A stretch of 64,000 bases of DNA from Profundicola sp048268105 (lineage in GTDB: Bacteria; Bacteroidota; Bacteroidia; Flavobacteriales; Weeksellaceae), in NCBI GenBank assembly GCA_048268105.1, contig JBLWWH010000001.1, positions 154,142 to 218,141 of the forward strand, given 5' to 3'. The position numbers and the translations under genes are program-made. Shown here in pieces: positions 62,101 through 64,000 of the stretch (the first letter of the stretch is position 1; each line of letters opens with the position of its first letter). The notes below the pieces were generated by a model. It worked only from the letters and a program-made list of their open reading frames with translations, had not been told where the DNA came from and made no database searches.

Positions 62101-62338
62101 GACCTCTTTCGCGTTTATCTTTGGTATGTTACCATTGGTGTTCGCATCGGGTACAGGTGCTGTAGGTAACCGTTCTATTGCAACGGGTGCGGCTTCTGGA
62201 TTGTTAATCGGAACTATATTCGGAGTTATTGTAATTCCAGTATTATTCGTGATTTTCCAGAAGATACAAGAGAGAATCGTTCCTATTAAGTTCGATTTAT
62301 ATGAAGAACAAATGAAAAAACAAGAGAATGAACAATAA
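59171..62338 (+). CDS. RND multidrug efflux pump, HAE1 (AcrB) family
   Basis: This 1055-residue protein has the twelve-helix RND layout with two large periplasmic loops. The first helix MIKTFIERPVLSTVISIIIVL, the proton-relay region LALILAIGIVVDDAIVVVE (D-D pair near residue 405) in helix 4 and the repeated LLGLLAKNAILIVEFA in helix 10 are diagnostic for HAE1. It is drug/proton antiport across the whole envelope with adaptor and TolC partner. The 3' end overlaps the outer-membrane gene by 11 bases. Confidence 0.96.
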   Translation: MIKTFIERPVLSTVISIIIVLLGILGIMTLPVTTYPDIAPPTVQIRANYPGANAETVLRSVIIPIEEQVNGVEGMTYISSTASNNGSASITVYFEQDIDPDLAAVNVQNRVARANAILPSEVTQSGITTQKQQSSSLMFMTFYSENDDFDASYLQNYLDINVVPELKRINGVGEAQVYGSKTYSMRVWLNPEKMAAYGIVPSDVSAAINSQSLEAAAGSVGENSNQSFEYVIRYSGKFDEVEQYKNIVIKSIGNGQFLRLKDVANIELGSLAYSAGSAFNGNPAVSMGISQTPGSNAQEIIDNIKSYLETSVSPNLPEGINYQINYDTNEFLEASIQKVITTLLEAFVLVFLVVYIFLQDFKSTLIPAIAVPVSIIGTFFFLNLFGYTINLLTLFALILAIGIVVDDAIVVVEAVHAKLEHTTHNAKNATIEAMHEITGAIITITIVMAAVFVPVTFITGPTGVFYEQFGITLMIAIAISAVNALTLSPALCAVFLKPTQYSKEYEEKNWLQKFFHKFNIAFNAGTRRYAKTFTFFIRHRWVTILMLILAGVTIYFAQTNMQTGFVPNEDRGIVMFNVDLPSSATRERTEIAMKEFTEKANQLPGVHSVTAISGFSIMNGSGGNYGFGFVKLDPFDERNTDETQINAIVGRLFGVGATVADANMIFFTPPSIQGFGASSGVEFSLIDKSGGDLENLDEVAKNFSYALSQRPEMQYAQTSFNINFPQYEMDINVPRAMEAGVSVNSILSAMQGYIGGLYSANFSKYGKQYRVMIQANPDDRNDIGSINNLYVRTNTGEMTPISQFVEMKRVYGPQTVNRFNLFQSAGFNGATNPGYSTGDAINVVNEVASQVLPNQFDIMYSGLTREEVSSGSQASIIFVLSLIFVYFLLSAQYESYIVPFSVILSLPFGVMGAYLGQWVFGLENNIYFQIALIMLLGLLAKNAILIVEFALQRRRMGKSISLAAIDAAKARLRPILMTSFAFIFGMLPLVFASGTGAVGNRSIATGAASGLLIGTIFGVIVIPVLFVIFQKIQERIVPIKFDLYEEQMKKQENEQ

Positions 62339-63734
62339 TTGGATAAAATATAGTTTCATAGCGTTTGCTGCTCTATTCTTACAATCTTGTCTTTCTGTGC
62401 AAGAGTATAAAAGAGCAGAGGATATAGAAAAAGAAGCCTATTATAGAACAGATCGTCTTCCTCAGGATAGCGTTTCGATAGCAGATTTCAGGTATACCGA
62501 GATTTTTAAAGACAGTTTATTGCAGAAATACATAAGTCAAGGTTTGGAAAACAATCTTGACATTAGAATAGCTTTACAAAATATTGCCACTTCTGAAGCT
62601 TATGTAAGACAGTCAAAAGCTGCTTATTTACCAACGTTGAGCGGAGGTCCTAATATAAGTTGGGGAACACCATCTTTAAACTCTCAGCAAGGCATGATGC
62701 TAGACGAGAGAAAATGGTCTACGCAATATGGTCTTGGAATTAATTCAAGCTGGGAGGCTGATATTTGGGGTAAATTAAAGAGTGCAGAAAAAGCGCAATA
62801 TGCTATGTATTTACAATCTGTAGCTGGTCATCAGGCGGTTAAATCAAGAATTGTTAGTGGAATTGCTTCTTTATATTTCCAATTACTGGCATTAGATGAA
62901 CAACACAAAACTACTTCAGAAAGCATCAGATTGCAATTAGAAAGTTTAGAAACAACAAAAGCTTTAAAAGAGGCTGGACAAGTAACAGAAGTCGCTGTTC
63001 AACAAACGGATGCATTGGCGTTAAATTATCAAGCAAGATTAGTTGAAATTGAAAATTCAATTAAAATTGTCGAGAATCAGTTGTCTTATTTGATGGGTGA
63101 AACACCTCAAGCTATCAAGAGAACGAATATAGAAAGTCAATTTATTCCAGCTGAATTAAAAACTGGATTTGCAGTAGATTTATTAAGAAATCGTCCAGAT
63201 GTCATGGCGGCAGAGTACGCTTTGATTTCAGCGTTTGAACAAACACAAGTAGCTAGATTGAGTATGTATCCTTCTTTAAATTTAACTTTAGGAGGTGGTT
63301 TACAATCCCTAGAAATTGAGGATTTCTTCTCGGCGAGTTCTTTCTTTGCCAATATTGCTGGAGGTTTAACGCAACCAATATTCCAACAAAGAAGATTAAA
63401 AACTCAAAAAGAAGTAAGTGAAATCGCTCAGCAAGCAGCCTTATTGGATTTCAAGAAATCTCTTTTATCCGCAAGTAGTGAAGTTTCTAATGCATTACAG
63501 ATATATGGAAGTCAAGATGAGATTATAGCCTTAAAAACTAAAGAATATGAAAACTATACCAGAGCTACAGAATATTCTCAAGAGCTGTTGAATTATGGTA
63601 TGGCGAATTATTTAGAGGTAATTACAGCCCAGCAAAGTGCCTTAAACGCTAAGTTAGCAGAAATTAATGCTAAATACACTAAATTAACTGCAATGGTTGA
63701 TTTATATAGCGCTCTAGGTGGAGGCTGGAGATAA
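62328..63734 (+). CDS. TolC/NodT-type outer-membrane efflux lipoprotein
   Basis: This 468-residue protein has a lipobox LQSC (C21) and two OEP (outer membrane efflux) repeats with long helices, e.g. SWEADIWGKLKSAEKAQ and LLRNRPDVMAAEYAL, characteristic of NodT lipoproteins. It forms the exit channel of the RND pump and is the last gene of the operon, overlapping the pump gene by 11 bases. Confidence 0.94.
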   Translation: MNNNWIKYSFIAFAALFLQSCLSVQEYKRAEDIEKEAYYRTDRLPQDSVSIADFRYTEIFKDSLLQKYISQGLENNLDIRIALQNIATSEAYVRQSKAAYLPTLSGGPNISWGTPSLNSQQGMMLDERKWSTQYGLGINSSWEADIWGKLKSAEKAQYAMYLQSVAGHQAVKSRIVSGIASLYFQLLALDEQHKTTSESIRLQLESLETTKALKEAGQVTEVAVQQTDALALNYQARLVEIENSIKIVENQLSYLMGETPQAIKRTNIESQFIPAELKTGFAVDLLRNRPDVMAAEYALISAFEQTQVARLSMYPSLNLTLGGGLQSLEIEDFFSASSFFANIAGGLTQPIFQQRRLKTQKEVSEIAQQAALLDFKKSLLSASSEVSNALQIYGSQDEIIALKTKEYENYTRATEYSQELLNYGMANYLEVITAQQSALNAKLAEINAKYTKLTAMVDLYSALGGGWR

Positions 63735-63769
63735 TAAGAACATTTTTCTATTTTATAATTTTTAATTTG

Positions 63770-63799
63770 AATCCCTAGTAGAAATACTAGGGATTTTTT
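63770..63799 (+). terminator. Terminator of the RND efflux operon
   Basis: AATCCCTAGTA (63770-63780) pairs perfectly with TACTAGGGATT (63785-63795) around GAAA, followed by TTTT. Confidence 0.92.
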
Positions 63800-63848
63800 G
63801 TTTGAAATTTTAAAATTTATGAATTCTATATTTTTTTTGATGCCATGT

Positions 63849-64000
63849 TCAAGTTATAAGTGCAACTGGCCAAGTAGATTTTAGTTTTTCTATCGGACTA
63901 ATGTAGCCAAACTTTCTAACTCTTCTGTTATTAATTAATTTTTCTATTTCTCTAATCCTTTTAGGACTCACTAAATTCAAGTCCGTTTTCTTAGGTAGAA
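63849..64000 (-). mobile_element. IS30-family transposase, C-terminal end (partial, enters from the right edge)
   Basis: The minus strand is open from the window edge to a TGA at 63849-63851 and encodes 49 visible residues: LPKKTDLNLVSPKRIREIEK, then LINNRRVRKFGYISPIEK, then LKSTWPVALIT. The order F/LPKxTD...IxxIExxLNNRxxKxFGYxSP is that of the C-terminal end of IS30-family DDE transposases in Bacteroidota. Only the end is in the window, so intactness and the inverted repeats cannot be judged; one terminal repeat probably lies between the efflux terminator and 63860. Confidence 0.8.

Overview
The window is AT-rich chromosomal DNA of a Bacteroidota member, most likely order Flavobacteriales. 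Supporting signs are type IX secretion (T9SS) C-terminal domains, four GLPGLI-family loci, a complete Bat (aerotolerance) operon, an OlsF-type bifunctional acyltransferase, lipoproteins with Bacteroidota-style lipoboxes, and TAnnTTTG -7 promoter boxes with little Shine-Dalgarno signal. I would not name a genus. Almost everything is ordinary chromosomal housekeeping; the accessory part is about 16.0-24.2 kb, and an IS30-type transposase enters at the right edge.

Layout. 0-4.9 kb: the end of rimK with its AstE-like partner, recJ, an alpha/beta hydrolase and lpxD. 5-8.7 kb: a leftward nitrosative-stress/iron-sulfur-repair cluster (Rrf2 regulator, group III truncated haemoglobin, cupin, Ric/ScdA, hemerythrin, membrane protein) with matching inverted-repeat operators. 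8.9-12.2 kb: a small membrane protein, rnr and rpiB, all leftward. 12.24-12.77 kb: a very AT-rich gap with DnaA-box-like sequences, where gene orientation switches from leftward to rightward; it is a candidate oriC. 12.8-16 kb: pgk, a small lipoprotein and a T9SS-exported GLUG protein. 16-24.2 kb: three copies of a ~300 bp repeat/promoter module, each followed by a small secreted protein with the same signal peptide and then GLPGLI genes, with one TonB-receptor-like outer-membrane protein and clear gene decay. 24.4-32.5 kb: moxR-DUF58-BatA-BatB-TPR-BatD operon. 32.6-40.9 kb: marC, tRNA-Phe, folB, maf, olsF-like, lysC, gamma-carbonic anhydrase, Nfu and a second T9SS cargo. 41-50.4 kb: OmpA-like and lipocalin lipoproteins, a methyltransferase, mnmG flanked by two parS sites, ybeY, an FMN-binding glutamate-synthase-like enzyme, trmN6 and a Cys/Met-metabolism PLP enzyme. 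50.5-57 kb: a metal/cobalamin receptor-like protein, a lipid-linked-sugar glycosylation module (LPG-synthase-TM protein, GT2, ArnT-like) and mpl. 57.4-63.8 kb: a GbsR/MarR-type regulator with an operator, followed by a complete RND efflux operon (adaptor, pump, TolC).

How parts work together. The Rrf2 protein carries three cysteines suited to an Fe-S cluster and probably represses truncated haemoglobin, Ric and itself through a W-AAGAYA-N4-TRTCTT-W operator. The Bat genes form one tightly overlapped transcription unit. The MarR-type regulator probably controls its own RND operon through a 7-bp-arm inverted repeat just upstream of a TATATTTG box. Two canonical parS sequences at 43.1 and 45.0 kb, and a one-mismatch copy at 54.9 kb, suggest that the window lies in the origin-proximal, ParB-loaded part of the chromosome, which agrees with the candidate origin at ~12.5 kb.

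The best candidate for something undescribed is the 16-24 kb cassette array: a conserved repeat, promoter and signal-peptide block attached to divergent, often cysteine-containing mature peptides and paired with GLPGLI proteins.
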